Origin: Daejeonella sp.
Lineage (GTDB): Bacteria > Bacteroidota > Bacteroidia > Sphingobacteriales > Sphingobacteriaceae
Direction: 5' to 3'
Length of the DNA: 64,000 nt
Assembly (NCBI RefSeq): GCF_030684675.1
Contig: NZ_JAUXXZ010000043.1
Coordinates: forward strand, 1-64,000
This document shows positions 53,042-62,057 of the stretch, one piece after another; positions within the stretch are counted from its first letter, which is position 1, and each line of letters opens with the position of its first letter. Both the position numbers and the translations under genes were made by a program. The notes below the pieces were generated by a model. That model made no database searches. It worked only from the letters and a program-made list of their open reading frames with translations, and was not told the DNA's origin.

Positions 53042-54447
53042 ATTATGGTATTTAATTCTTCCTCTTTGTTACTCTCCCAGCTAATTTTTTGCGACAAATA
53101 CATTAATGCGGCAATAATGACAAATAAAGCAACACTACCAACGAGTAAGGCCATATCCTGAAGCTGAAGAATTACAAAAATAAAACCATAGAACATACTC
53201 AATATGCCGGCAAAGAGAAGGGCTGCCTTACTATTTTTAAGCAATGACCAGATGAATGTTCCGATCAGGCCTATTGTGGCTACCGAGGCTAGGATATAAG
53301 CCATATTGAAACCCATCTGTTCGCTAAGGGCCAGCAATAAGGTATAATAAATGGTCATCGCGGCTCCGATCAGCACATATTGGAGGAAGTGAACATTTCT
53401 TTTGTTCAACAACTCTGTAAAGAACAGGGATAAAAAGGATAGTAAAATAACCAGTATGGCATATTTTGCGGCACGGGTGGTCTTTTGATACTGATCTACA
53501 GGTAAGAGGAAATCAACCCCAAAAGTGGCCCGGGTTTCAGGGTTATTCTTTCCTTTTACGAGCGTATCCGTCTTATTTAAAATAGTATTCTCTTCGATCC
53601 ATTGCTGAGGATATGGCCTGTTATAATATGGCATCTTCCAGGTTGCCGAAAAGGCCTTGCCCGAAACCGAGCGTTCATCAGGCAGATACCTCCCGGTAAA
53701 ACTTGGATTATTCCATTCTCCTTCAATTTTTACCGTGGTGTTCTTACCCAAGTGCAGAAAGCTGAGCTTCTCGCTTCCCCGCAGGTCGAGATCAAAACTA
53801 AAGTTAAGTGCAGTGTTCTTCCCTGTACTCAGGTTGGGAAGGATGACCAGGTTATTGCTGAATAATTTGAGCGAAGCAAGGTCGGGTTCAACTTCATAAG
53901 TCTCATTCCCAAGCCTGATGAGCGGATTGTTTTTAAGTCCCTTTAAATCACTCAGTCCGATAGCTACTTTTGCTTTATCCCATTGGATCATTGCAGGGTC
54001 AATGTTTGATTTTCTCAGTTCCAGGGCACTGAACTTTCCATTAACCTTAATCTTGCTGTTATAGACCACTGCATCAAAGATGCCCCTGTGAAGCATTTCA
54101 GGATTCGCTTTTGATGAGATATTCAGGGTTTCGGGAAGGATATAAATATTGGTCAGAATTTCCCGTGAACTGCTTTTGTTGGTATTGGGATCTTCTGCGA
54201 TGACCGTAGTTTTATAGGGCAGCACCAAAACCGGTCCCTGTACAAGCTGGCTACCTGACCACTTGTCGGAAATTTCCCTGATGACTTCCTCCTGTCTGTT
54301 CTGTCGTTCAGCGATCAGATCCTGTATCAGTGATGAAGGGATCAATAGTAGAATAGTTAGAAAGCCGATCAGGCCTAATTTGATTAATACTGATCCCCCG
54401 AACCAGTTGTTAAATCCCTTGTTTTCTGTTGTTAGTTCTATCTTCAT
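53038..54447 (-). CDS. creD: Inner-membrane protein CreD family
   Basis: A 469-residue CreD/cell-envelope integrity protein. An N-terminal helix (about 22-45) is followed by a long periplasmic part with REISDKWSGSQLVQGPVLVL, GKAFSATWKMPYYNRPYPQQ and VDFLLPVDQYQKTTRAAKYA, then five C-terminal helices. In Proteobacteria CreD belongs to the CreBC regulon; here it is paired with a winged-helix regulator and a small membrane protein. Its upstream region carries an 18-base palindrome overlapping the promoter. The stop codon lies within the terminal repeat of element C. Confidence 0.92.
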   Translation of the reverse strand: MKIELTTENKGFNNWFGGSVLIKLGLIGFLTILLLIPSSLIQDLIAERQNRQEEVIREISDKWSGSQLVQGPVLVLPYKTTVIAEDPNTNKSSSREILTNIYILPETLNISSKANPEMLHRGIFDAVVYNSKIKVNGKFSALELRKSNIDPAMIQWDKAKVAIGLSDLKGLKNNPLIRLGNETYEVEPDLASLKLFSNNLVILPNLSTGKNTALNFSFDLDLRGSEKLSFLHLGKNTTVKIEGEWNNPSFTGRYLPDERSVSGKAFSATWKMPYYNRPYPQQWIEENTILNKTDTLVKGKNNPETRATFGVDFLLPVDQYQKTTRAAKYAILVILLSFLSLFFTELLNKRNVHFLQYVLIGAAMTIYYTLLLALSEQMGFNMAYILASVATIGLIGTFIWSLLKNSKAALLFAGILSMFYGFIFVILQLQDMALLVGSVALFVIIAALMYLSQKISWESNKEEELNTII

Positions 54448-54456
54448 TTTTAATTA

Positions 54457-54483
54457 TTTAAAAGTACTTTTAAATTCAAAGTA
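54457..54483 (-). promoter_or_regulatory. creD promoter with 18-base palindromic operator
   Basis: On the minus strand TACTTTG (54483 to 54477) is followed by the perfect palindrome TTTAAAAGTACTTTTAAA (54474 to 54457), nine bases before the creD ATG. The 14-base core is also found at 55421-55434. Confidence 0.65.
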
Positions 54484-54499
54484 AGTGAATAAAAAAATA

Positions 54500-54802
54500 T
54501 TACATTTTCTGTTGTTTGATTAAATTTTCAAGGGCTTCCAGATGTTTAGTAAAGGCTTTGCGGCCTTTTTCAGAAACTGAATATTGTGTATTTGGTTTCT
54601 TTCCGATAAAGGTTTTATTCACAATGATATATTCTTCTTTTTCAAGTGCCTTTATGTGTGATGCAAGATTCCCGTCAGTAACATCTAATAAGTCTTTGAG
54701 TGATTTGAAATCATAATGCTCATTGGCAAGCAATACGCTCATGATCTGCAGGCGTATCCGGTTTTCAAAAGCTTTATCAAATTGTTCCAGGGATGTTTTC
54801 AC
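54500..54802 (-). CDS. Winged-helix transcriptional regulator
   Basis: A 100-residue ArsR/MarR-like DNA-binding protein: LLDVTDGNLASHIKALEKEE is the recognition helix with the wing following (YIIVNKTFIGKKPNTQYSVS). There is no sensor domain or Cys metal site. It overlaps the upstream membrane-protein gene by four bases (ATGA). It is the obvious candidate for the factor that binds the palindromes at both the membrane-protein and creD promoters, in a small self-controlled envelope module. Confidence 0.88.
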   Translation of the reverse strand: MKTSLEQFDKAFENRIRLQIMSVLLANEHYDFKSLKDLLDVTDGNLASHIKALEKEEYIIVNKTFIGKKPNTQYSVSEKGRKAFTKHLEALENLIKQQKM

Positions 54803-55419
54803 CGGTTATATTTAAAATGCATGACAGTACCATAAATAATGTGCAGCAGGCCAAATCCAATTACCCAGAACAAAAGTCCGGATGCGGGAATTAAAGCTGC
54901 CAGTAAACCAAGAATAATCTGACAAAAGCCCAGCCATTTCACATCCGAGAACGTGTACTGGCTTGCTGATATTAATGACAATCCATAAAATATCAGGCAG
55001 GCAGATGCAATCAGGTCATATTCCAGCCGTAAAAATAGAATAATTATAAAGAGTCCGCCGGTAAATAATGGAATGACCATGCTGCTGATCAAACGCCTGC
55101 TTACCGGATTCCAGTAGTTTTCACCTTTTTTCTTTGCCTGCCTGATAGAAAGCAAGAGACCACTTAATATTGAGAGCAATAATATTAATCCTGCAATCAA
55201 AATCAGCTGATGATACACCATTGAATCATCTGTATATGAGTCACTTATCACTAAACTGCCATACCTTTCATTTACGATTCGGTATCCGATAAATGCACCA
55301 ATCAGGGCATATATACCTGCCATAACTCCCGATAATCCGCTGAGGGAAAGGAATTTGGATGAGCGCTCCATCAGGGACCTGATAGAAGTCAGCTCAGAAT
55401 GAATATCTTTTTCTTCCAT
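54799..55419 (-). CDS. Six-helix membrane protein of the CreD module
   Basis: A 206-residue protein with about six hydrophobic segments (for example LSGLSGVMAGIYALIGAFIG, LILIAGLILLLSILSGLLL, LFWVIGFGLLHIIYG). It has no known catalytic motif. It is transcribed with, and probably senses or works with, the winged-helix regulator that follows. Its promoter has a -7 box and a palindrome just before the ATG. Identity beyond membrane protein is not claimed. Confidence 0.8.
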   Translation of the reverse strand: MEEKDIHSELTSIRSLMERSSKFLSLSGLSGVMAGIYALIGAFIGYRIVNERYGSLVISDSYTDDSMVYHQLILIAGLILLLSILSGLLLSIRQAKKKGENYWNPVSRRLISSMVIPLFTGGLFIIILFLRLEYDLIASACLIFYGLSLISASQYTFSDVKWLGFCQIILGLLAALIPASGLLFWVIGFGLLHIIYGTVMHFKYNR

Positions 55420-55420
55420 T

Positions 55421-55445
55421 TAAAAGTACTTTTATTTTCAAAGTA
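55421..55445 (-). promoter_or_regulatory. Promoter and palindromic operator of the regulator operon
   Basis: The minus strand reads TACTTTG (55445 to 55439) then TAAAAGTACTTTTA (55434 to 55421), directly before the start at 55419. It is the same core as upstream of creD. Confidence 0.65.
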
Positions 55446-55518
55446 AATAATAATATTTGGTAAATGCAACAGCATAAATTATTTTTCTTTGGGCTAATGC
55501 TGAGCGCGAAACCGGGAT

Positions 55519-56049
55519 TTATAATTTCTGCTTAAATCCAATTGGTATACGAGGACTCTCCTCTTTTTGAATAAATTGATTGAGGTAAGAAAACAGTAAT
55601 TCAATTTTTTGATCTTGCTTGCCCAGTTTATTTTCAATTTGTTCGATAAGAATGACAACATCCTTATATATATTCAACATTTCCCTTAGACGGACAAAAA
55701 TTTCTATTATGCGAATGCTCATTTGAATAGCTCTTTCATTTTTTAACACATTTGATAACATTAATATCCCATGTTCGGTAAATGCATAAGGTAAGGTTCC
55801 ACCTAGTGCTTGCTTCGAAGGTATCGCATTTTGCGATACCATATTTTCAACCTCCTGCTCGGATAATTGAAACATGAAATTTGCTGGGAATCGTGTTTTA
55901 TTGCGTTTTACTTGTTCTCTTAATCGGATTGCTTTAACGCCATAAAGTTCTGCCAGATCTTTGTCAATCATTACCTTTTGTTCACGAATCATATAGATTT
56001 TGCTGATCAATATTTCATCATGAATCGTTTGCGTGTTTGATGCGTTCAT
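55519..56049 (-). CDS. ORF6N domain protein
   Basis: A 176-residue protein with an N-terminal ORF6N domain (about 12-95: IYMIREQKVMIDKDLAELYG, RFPANFMFQLSEQEVENMVS, GTLPYAFTEHGILMLS), a DNA-binding module first named from phage antirepressors. The C-terminal part is helical (about 105-165). No phage genes lie around it, so it is either a domesticated gene or a lone remnant. It may be a phage-derived regulator; the target is unknown. Confidence 0.85.
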   Translation of the reverse strand: MNASNTQTIHDEILISKIYMIREQKVMIDKDLAELYGVKAIRLREQVKRNKTRFPANFMFQLSEQEVENMVSQNAIPSKQALGGTLPYAFTEHGILMLSNVLKNERAIQMSIRIIEIFVRLREMLNIYKDVVILIEQIENKLGKQDQKIELLFSYLNQFIQKEESPRIPIGFKQKL

Positions 56050-56157
56050 CTTTGGCTAAATTTGATTAAGCTATCAATTCAATGCTTCTAAAAATTAAAT
56101 AAATATTGATTATTATAGTAAAAATTTGCTCAAAGTCTCACTGTGTGCAGTCCCCAA

Positions 56158-57696
56158 TCACCCCGCCCATCCCTCCCGGTCCAAACTCCTGTAGTGTATC
56201 GCTTCAGCCAGATGCTCTAATTGGATCTCTTCAGTTCCAGCCAGATCAGCAATCGTTCTTGAAACTTTCAGTATGCGGTCGTAAGCTCTGGCAGACAGAC
56301 CAAGTTTTTCCATTGCCTGTTTCAATAATACCTGTCCGCTTTCATTGATCCTGCAAATATTCCTGACCATATTCGGGCTCATTTGAGCATTACAGAACAC
56401 ATCTGCTTTTTCTTCAAACCGTTTGAGCTGAATATTTCTGGCCTCAGTAACTCGTTCGCGGATTGCTTCGCTTTTTTCACTAAGCCGCTCAGAGGAGAGC
56501 TCATTAAAATTTACCGGGGTAACCTCCACATGCAGGTCGATGCGGTCAAGCAGCGGACCAGAGATCTTGCTTAAATATTTCTGAACTACTCCCGGTGCAC
56601 AAATGCAATCCTTTTCAGGATGATTGTAGAAACCACAGGGGCAGGGATTCATCGAAGCCACAAGCATAAAACTTGCCGGGTAATTAACGCTTAACTTAGC
56701 TCTTGAGATGGTTACCCTCCGTTCTTCCAGGGGTTGTCTCATTACTTCCAGTACAGTCCTTTTGAACTCGGGTAACTCATCCAGAAAAAGTACGCCGTTA
56801 TGGGCGAGTGAAATTTCTCCGGGTTGTGGGTTGGTACCCCCTCCAACCAGGGCTACATCACTGATCGTATGATGGGGGGAACGAAAGGGCCTGACAGTCA
56901 TCAGGGAATCAGATGCGGAGAGCTTTCCGGCAACCGAATGGATCTTGGTGGTATCAAGCGCCTCGTACAGATCAAGAGGAGGCAGGATGGTGGGCAGACG
57001 TTTGGCGAGCATGGTCTTGCCGGCTCCCGGCGGACCGATCAGAATCACATTATGTCCCCCTGATGCAGCAATTTCCAGTGCCCGTTTGATGTTTTCCTGT
57101 CCCCTGACATCCGAGAAATCGCTATCATAATTGTTGATATTATATTTAAACTCTTCCCGGGTATTAACTATGGTTCTTTTCAGCTCAAGGCTGTTATCAA
57201 AAAATCCGATCACTTCCGACAGCTGGCTCACTCCATAAACCTCAAAATCGTCTACAATGGCAGCTTCCCGGGCATTTTCTTTTGGCAATAGCAGGCCTTT
57301 AAATCCATCCCGTTTACCCTGAATAGCAATCGGAAGAGCTCCCTTAATTGCCTGGATGCCTCCATCAAGAGAAAGCTCACCAAGAATAAGGTATTTGTCA
57401 AGTTTTGTGCTAAAAATCTGTCCGGAGGCATCCAGAATACCAATGGCAATAGGCAGATCATAGGCAGAACCTTCTTTCCGGATATCAGCAGGTGCCAGAT
57501 TGACGATGATTCGTTGCCTGGGCATGTGAAAGACCGAATTATTCAGTGCGCTTTCTATCCGCAGCATACTCTCTTTCACCGCATTATCGGGAAGACCGAC
57601 AACGAAATAATTGAGTCCGCCGCTAATATTAACCTCAATAGTTATTGTGATCGCTTCAATTCCAAAAACGGCACTTCCAAAGGTTTTTGCTGGCAT
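56158..57696 (-). CDS. comM: YifB/ComM-family Mg-chelatase-like AAA ATPase
   Basis: A 512-residue AAA+ protein. An N-terminal LonC-like domain ([20 protein letters not shown]) precedes a Walker A at [15 protein letters not shown], Walker [11 protein letters not shown] and the C-terminal Mg-chelatase-like part ([27 protein letters not shown]). ComM is a hexameric branch-migration helicase aiding natural transformation. Length and motifs are normal. No operon partner. Confidence 0.94.
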   Translation of the reverse strand: MPAKTFGSAVFGIEAITITIEVNISGGLNYFVVGLPDNAVKESMLRIESALNNSVFHMPRQRIIVNLAPADIRKEGSAYDLPIAIGILDASGQIFSTKLDKYLILGELSLDGGIQAIKGALPIAIQGKRDGFKGLLLPKENAREAAIVDDFEVYGVSQLSEVIGFFDNSLELKRTIVNTREEFKYNINNYDSDFSDVRGQENIKRALEIAASGGHNVILIGPPGAGKTMLAKRLPTILPPLDLYEALDTTKIHSVAGKLSASDSLMTVRPFRSPHHTISDVALVGGGTNPQPGEISLAHNGVLFLDELPEFKRTVLEVMRQPLEERRVTISRAKLSVNYPASFMLVASMNPCPCGFYNHPEKDCICAPGVVQKYLSKISGPLLDRIDLHVEVTPVNFNELSSERLSEKSEAIRERVTEARNIQLKRFEEKADVFCNAQMSPNMVRNICRINESGQVLLKQAMEKLGLSARAYDRILKVSRTIADLAGTEEIQLEHLAEAIHYRSLDREGWAG

Positions 57697-57884
57697 GGTT
57701 ACCTAAGTTATGGAAGCATTTTATAGCCTGGACTTAAGTATTTAGTAAAAGGTGGGAAGGAATGAGGGAACGGTATTATATCTGGTATGGTGACAGCACC
57801 AACCAGAGGGAAAGGTTGTATGGTTAGGTATGAGAAAGCTAGGAAAAAGAATGTAATTCTCCCAATATTTATTGCCCTAATCAA
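57697..57884. other. Intergenic region
   Basis: No gene seen. It contains GGTGACAGCACCAACC (57788-57803), one of several GGTG...CACCAACC motifs in the window. Confidence 0.4.
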
Positions 57885-58400
57885 TTGTTATTGAGTATTT
57901 TATATTTAAGGCTGTTGTATTTCGGTGAGTTCCCTAGTTATCCATATGACGGACAGGTTCATGTTTACACCTATCCCAACGGTAATCAAGCAACCTTTAC
58001 TTATAATTCAGAATTCAATGGCTGGATGTTGGATGGCGTACAAACACTCTTCGATAGAGGCATGACTATACAGGCTACGACTCCTCCAAACTTTGATGGC
58101 AGAGCAGTTTCAACAGTCTTACTTGCAGCTTTAGCTGAACCTACTCCATTTGGAGAGATGGTTTTTACAGGATACCTAACCATTCAATTAGCTATTTTTA
58201 CGTACGAATATATCCAATATATTAATCATACATTGTTAAAAAATGTCCCGGAAATTGAGCTTTGTATTGATAAATGGATAAGATGTTTAAATGGTTCTGC
58301 TGGTTCTTCTAACTGCCGAGACTGTCTCAGCTACTGCACAAGTTCTATACAGCTTGGCGGCGGCGGTGTATGGCAAGACGATAAATGTCCGCTACCTTAA
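57885..58400 (+). CDS. Unrecognised protein with Cys-rich C-terminus
   Basis: An open frame of 171 codons with no ATG near its beginning; the first usable start is TTG at 57885, and the frame is open upstream to a TAG at 57840-57842, so the N-terminus is uncertain. A short hydrophobic stretch opens the protein, a Tyr/Asn/Gly-rich segment follows (about 20-90), then a hydrophobic segment (FTGYLTIQLAIFTYEYIQYI) and a Cys-rich end (CIDKWIRCLNG, NCRDCLSYC, CPLP). It is followed after 10 bases by another unknown gene, suggesting a pair. It could be a fragment of a longer secreted protein. Confidence 0.45.
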   Translation: MLLSILYLRLLYFGEFPSYPYDGQVHVYTYPNGNQATFTYNSEFNGWMLDGVQTLFDRGMTIQATTPPNFDGRAVSTVLLAALAEPTPFGEMVFTGYLTIQLAIFTYEYIQYINHTLLKNVPEIELCIDKWIRCLNGSAGSSNCRDCLSYCTSSIQLGGGGVWQDDKCPLP

Positions 58401-58410
58401 TCTTTAAACT

Positions 58411-58761
58411 ATGGAAATTATAGAAGTACTATTGAACGGTCAGAAAGTATGCAGAGCAGGGATTTCGTCAAAACAAAGCTCATATGGCGCTATTATTAAT
58501 TTGGCTGCGAGCGAAGGAAGGCCAAGCCTTATTAATCTGGATGTTTCGGGACTGAATATCGAAAAGTCAGAACACTTACACTGGTTTAATTCCAATTTGG
58601 AGTTTAATGACGAGGTTACCATAAGAATAATTGACTCAACATTAGTCGACGAACCCACGAAGAGATATTCCGTAGATGAGGGAAAACAGCACGATTTGGA
58701 GAATAAATTACAAAGGTTTTATAAGCTTCGTGAAGAATTAAAAGACCACATTAAAGACTGA
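58411..58761 (+). CDS. Unrecognised small protein
   Basis: A 116-residue protein with no signal peptide. The first part is predicted beta-rich (MEIIEVLLNGQKVCRAGI, LINLDVSGLNIEKSEHL, VTIRIIDSTLVDEP), and the last 35 residues form a charged helix (QHDLENKLQRFYKLREELKD). It starts 10 bases after the Cys-rich unknown gene, so co-expression is likely. The pairing of a possible exported Cys-rich protein with a small cytoplasmic one resembles an effector/immunity layout, but this is speculation. Confidence 0.55.
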   Translation: MEIIEVLLNGQKVCRAGISSKQSSYGAIINLAASEGRPSLINLDVSGLNIEKSEHLHWFNSNLEFNDEVTIRIIDSTLVDEPTKRYSVDEGKQHDLENKLQRFYKLREELKDHIKD

Positions 58762-58782
58762 TTAATTCAGATTGGTTCTCTT

Positions 58783-59502
58783 CTATTTCAATAAATTACC
58801 AAGGATATTTTTATAATTATTTAAAAATTCCTTGGTAATTAAATATTGTTCAGTTTCTTCATATTGCACTTGTGTAATCCCGTTTTCATCGAGCCTGAAA
58901 ATTACAGCACTCGGATAAGAAAGAAGGATGGGAGAATGGGTAGCAATGATGAATTGCGAATGCTTATTTTGTGCAAGTTCATTGATCATTGCCAGCGCTG
59001 CAAGTTGTCGACTAGGCGATAGTGCAGCTTCTGGCTCATCGAATATATAAAGTCCCTTACTCCCAAGTTTGTCCAATGTTTTCATGAACGCCTCCCCATG
59101 AGAAAATTCATGAAGATAATCTCCATATTCTCTGTCGGGATCTATCTCTGCCAAATAGGAGGCGACTTTGTAGAATGTTTCAGCACGAAGAAAATAATAG
59201 TTATCTGGCTTGCTGAAGCTTTTTATAGATTTTAAGTGCAGATGTAAGTCTGTAATCGTTTCTCGCGGATCATATTGAACTCCTTTCGTACCTCCATCAA
59301 AGCCAAACCCTTGGCTAAGTGCTATGGCTTCAATCAATGTGGATTTGCCCGAACCATTCTCTCCGACAATAAAAGTTACATCTGGATGAAAGCGAAGCGA
59401 CTTGAAATTCTTCAGGGTAGGGATGGAATATGGGTATACGTTTCTATTAGATATTTTTTCAGGGTTTAATAAGATTTCTTTTAAGTATGGCTTTGCTTTC
59501 AT
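58783..59502 (-). CDS. AAA-family ATPase (ABC/RecF-like)
   Basis: A 239-residue P-loop ATPase: Walker A IVGENGSGKSTLIEAIA, a signature-like SHGEAFMKTL, Walker B LYIFDEPEAALSP and the His switch IATHSPILL. There is no membrane segment or coiled-coil arm, so it is a compact ATPase of the predicted COG3910 type. No partner nuclease or transporter is adjacent. Convergent with the two unknown genes. Confidence 0.85.
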   Translation of the reverse strand: MKAKPYLKEILLNPEKISNRNVYPYSIPTLKNFKSLRFHPDVTFIVGENGSGKSTLIEAIALSQGFGFDGGTKGVQYDPRETITDLHLHLKSIKSFSKPDNYYFLRAETFYKVASYLAEIDPDREYGDYLHEFSHGEAFMKTLDKLGSKGLYIFDEPEAALSPSRQLAALAMINELAQNKHSQFIIATHSPILLSYPSAVIFRLDENGITQVQYEETEQYLITKEFLNNYKNILGNLLK

Positions 59503-60014
59503 TTACCATACGAAGATACGCTCATTTTTGAATATCAGCATAGCAATAACTACTCCTTATGCTTGTCGATATAGGAAACCATATACCAGTTTGCTTTTCG
59601 TTGATGTTTTTACGAATTGGACAGCACGTATAATCTTATTTAAAAGTTGATTTAGGGGTCCAAATTACAATAACCCATCATTAAAGTATCCCTCACTGCT
59701 AAGAATAATAAGCTCTATGACCGCATGAAGGGTAACCGGTGTGGTGATAACACCAACCGGAGGGAAATACCTTGCTAACGGGTCATGAGCCCAAATTTCT
59801 ATTTGAAGTTTGTTCAGAAAAAGGGCAAAGGATTAAATCACCGTTTGGGCTTTAATTCCCAGAAAACACCTAAATTTGCCTTTGCCCTTTTAACTACTTG
59901 TAAAACTTAAGTTCTGCACTCTGTTTTACTTTTACAAGTCTAAAGGATAACACCACCAGAGGGAATTGTGAACACCATTCGGAGGTAAATACTAACCTCA
60001 TTTTATAATTCCTT
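59503..60014. other. Intergenic region with hairpin and GGTG/CACC motifs
   Basis: About 510 bases without a gene. The arms AAAAGGGCAAAGG (59819-59831) and CCTTTGCCCTTTT (59879-59891) are perfectly complementary over 13 bases around a 47-base loop, and could be a structured RNA or remnant repeat. TGGTGATAACACCAACC (about 59749-59765) is one of several scattered copies. Confidence 0.5.
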
Positions 60015-60425
60015 TCAAAGTTCCGAGTAAAAGGATCGCATCAGCGAATCTAGTGATGAGCTTTTATAATACTTTAGACAATCAACTATGATTGGGCGCT
60101 TATTATTGTAATCAGCTACCTCTGACCCTTTTATATTGCCAGCATATGTCTTGGATTTCTATTTGATTAGATCTGTATCGAAACTCGAATATAACATCTG
60201 GTTTAAGAGGATTGGTGTGCTAATATCGTTGTATACCTCTGTATCCTTATATCCGAATCGTAAGCAGGCGCACAATGCATAATCCCTTAACAATTCACGT
60301 TGCAAACTAAGTTTCTTTCCTATTATTGATTCAGAATCATTCGATTTTATATTCACGCGCGGTGAACATGAACAAATAAACAAAGTTACTATGACGAATT
60401 GCCAATATCTCATTGTAGTATCCAT
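60015..60425 (-). pseudogene. Lipoprotein gene interrupted by an in-frame amber codon (Tai4-like)
   Basis: The ORF ends after 88 residues at TAG (60161 to 60159), but the same frame stays open for another 47 codons to a TGA at 60017 to 60015. That second part contains VDCLKYYKSSSLDSL, which, with DYALCACLRFGYKDTEVYND before the stop, looks like one continuous domain resembling Tai4-family T6SS amidase immunity proteins. The N-terminus has a lipoprotein-type signal (YWQFVIVTLFICSC). A single nonsense change probably inactivated it, unless the stop is a sequencing error or is suppressed. Confidence 0.6.
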
Positions 60426-60553
60426 AATTTGATTGCTTTAACCTATCCTATTCATTGAAGTACTCTGCTCTTTTACCATTTCCTGTGGTAGTTGTAATCA
60501 CCAACCATTGTTAATATTTCCGGGCTTCCGGCTTTATAGGGTACTAACTGGTA

Positions 60554-61741
60554 CTATTTCTTAAAACTATACCCAAAAGAAACACCAGCAAAGTATGGGT
60601 CAAGAGTGCCTCCTCCGCCGATTACTGGAGTCCAGCCTACACGCATGATAAAACCTTTTTTAACAGGTTGAAGGCGGTAAAGAACATTCAGGTTTCCCCA
60701 GGCGTTCATTCTCTGATCATCCTGGGGTTTATTGACAGCATATTCCGGAGTAATTCCAATGCCGGTTTCCAGCCCGCTACGCCCTCTGCCAAAGATGTAG
60801 TTGACCATTAAGGGTACTGAAACGCGGCTTTTAAATTCATCTTGATTGCTTTCATAAGCTGTGCCAATTCCGAGTCCTACCCGTACACCAAGTCCGTCAT
60901 TCCCGGATTTTAATCTCCGATCATAATTAAGGGAAAACAGGCCACCGCTCCCAAGAGCTTCCAAAAAAATGGCATGACGAATCAGGCCGTCTGAAGATTC
61001 AATGGGTTTTTCATTCTTCCGGACATTGTAGCCATATTGAATACGGATGCCGGTAAAGTCCGTAACAGGCTTGAAATTGGTCTGGAATGTATTCCCATTA
61101 TCTGCGGTAGCAGTAAACTGGCCACCCCCGGGTTTAGATAGACCGAAATTGGTAATCAGACTGATACCAATGCGACTTTTTGTGTTAATTGACTTTATGT
61201 AGCTTATTCCGCCGTAGAAATTTGACTGGTATTTAGTTTGGTAGGGTGCAACACTGATTTCAAAAGTTGAAAATTCCGATGGGATGGTCGATTGATAATG
61301 ATAACCATAGCTGGAATATCCGTTGCTATGAAAATAACGCAGATCAGCACCTCCAAAGAACTCAAACTCTGATCTGAGCCACTTGAATCTGTAAACGGGT
61401 TCTATACTTAAACTGTTATACATCACAACAGAACCAAGTAATTGGTCACTTAAACCATTCCCCGGATTACGATTAACAATTAACTTTGGTCTGAAATAAC
61501 CGAGGTTAAACCCTGCCCTTAAGCCAAGCCCTGAGCTTGTAAAGTGAGCGTAGCTTAACCCACCAAGACCGGCGAACTGATCTTTTCCCTGGGCTATTTG
61601 ACTTGTTTCATCTAATTTAAGCGATGAAAGCCAATGAGGTGTGAGTTGAAAGCTTAATTCATTGTGCTGAGCTAGTACTGAGGAACCTGACAAAATCGCA
61701 TAGTCGATTAAAGCCAGGAACATTAGCTTTTTCAAATTCAT
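60554..61741 (-). CDS. Outer-membrane beta-barrel protein
   Basis: A 395-residue exported protein. The signal peptide (1-24, ending SGSSVLAQ) is followed by repeated amphipathic strands rich in Tyr, Phe and Gly (for example LSYAHFTSSGLGLRAGFNLG, LNYDRRLKSGNDGLGVRVG), and the C-terminus SFGYSFKK fits insertion by the Bam machinery. No ligand-specific domain seen. Monocistronic on the minus strand. Confidence 0.72.
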   Translation of the reverse strand: MNLKKLMFLALIDYAILSGSSVLAQHNELSFQLTPHWLSSLKLDETSQIAQGKDQFAGLGGLSYAHFTSSGLGLRAGFNLGYFRPKLIVNRNPGNGLSDQLLGSVVMYNSLSIEPVYRFKWLRSEFEFFGGADLRYFHSNGYSSYGYHYQSTIPSEFSTFEISVAPYQTKYQSNFYGGISYIKSINTKSRIGISLITNFGLSKPGGGQFTATADNGNTFQTNFKPVTDFTGIRIQYGYNVRKNEKPIESSDGLIRHAIFLEALGSGGLFSLNYDRRLKSGNDGLGVRVGLGIGTAYESNQDEFKSRVSVPLMVNYIFGRGRSGLETGIGITPEYAVNKPQDDQRMNAWGNLNVLYRLQPVKKGFIMRVGWTPVIGGGGTLDPYFAGVSFGYSFKK

Positions 61742-62057
61742 AAATTCATAGGTTAGGTTATCTAACTTACAAATAATAACAATCCAAAAATGTTAAGCTT
61801 TATTAAAATAGGTGATTGATCCTAAGCTTTGCTTTAAAAAACCCTTTTGCGCAGATCCTCTGTGGTTGGTATTATCAATACATGGGATATCGAAACCTGT
61901 CATCCTGAACGCAGTGAAGGAACTTAGCAGATTGAAGAAAAATTTGTCTAACTCAGCGATTTCCCTCCCGCGAAGGGCGGATCGGGATGACAGTACTTTA
62001 GGCGTCAGTAGCTTCCCTAAGGTTGGTGTTATCACCAACCTTTAATATCACCAAACT
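61742..62057. repeat. Intergenic region with inverted repeats
   Basis: No gene seen. CTGTCATCCTGAACG (61898-61912) pairs loosely with the ATCGGGATGACAG end (61981-61993), a second kind of intergenic repeat. At 62021-62040 the arms GGTTGGTG and CACCAACC form a hairpin with a four-base loop just after ffh, where it could act as its terminator. Confidence 0.55.

Noticed and set aside
55519-56049. Prophage remnant around the ORF6N gene
   Set aside because: No integrase, capsid, lysis or other phage gene is nearby; a single ORF6N domain is not enough.
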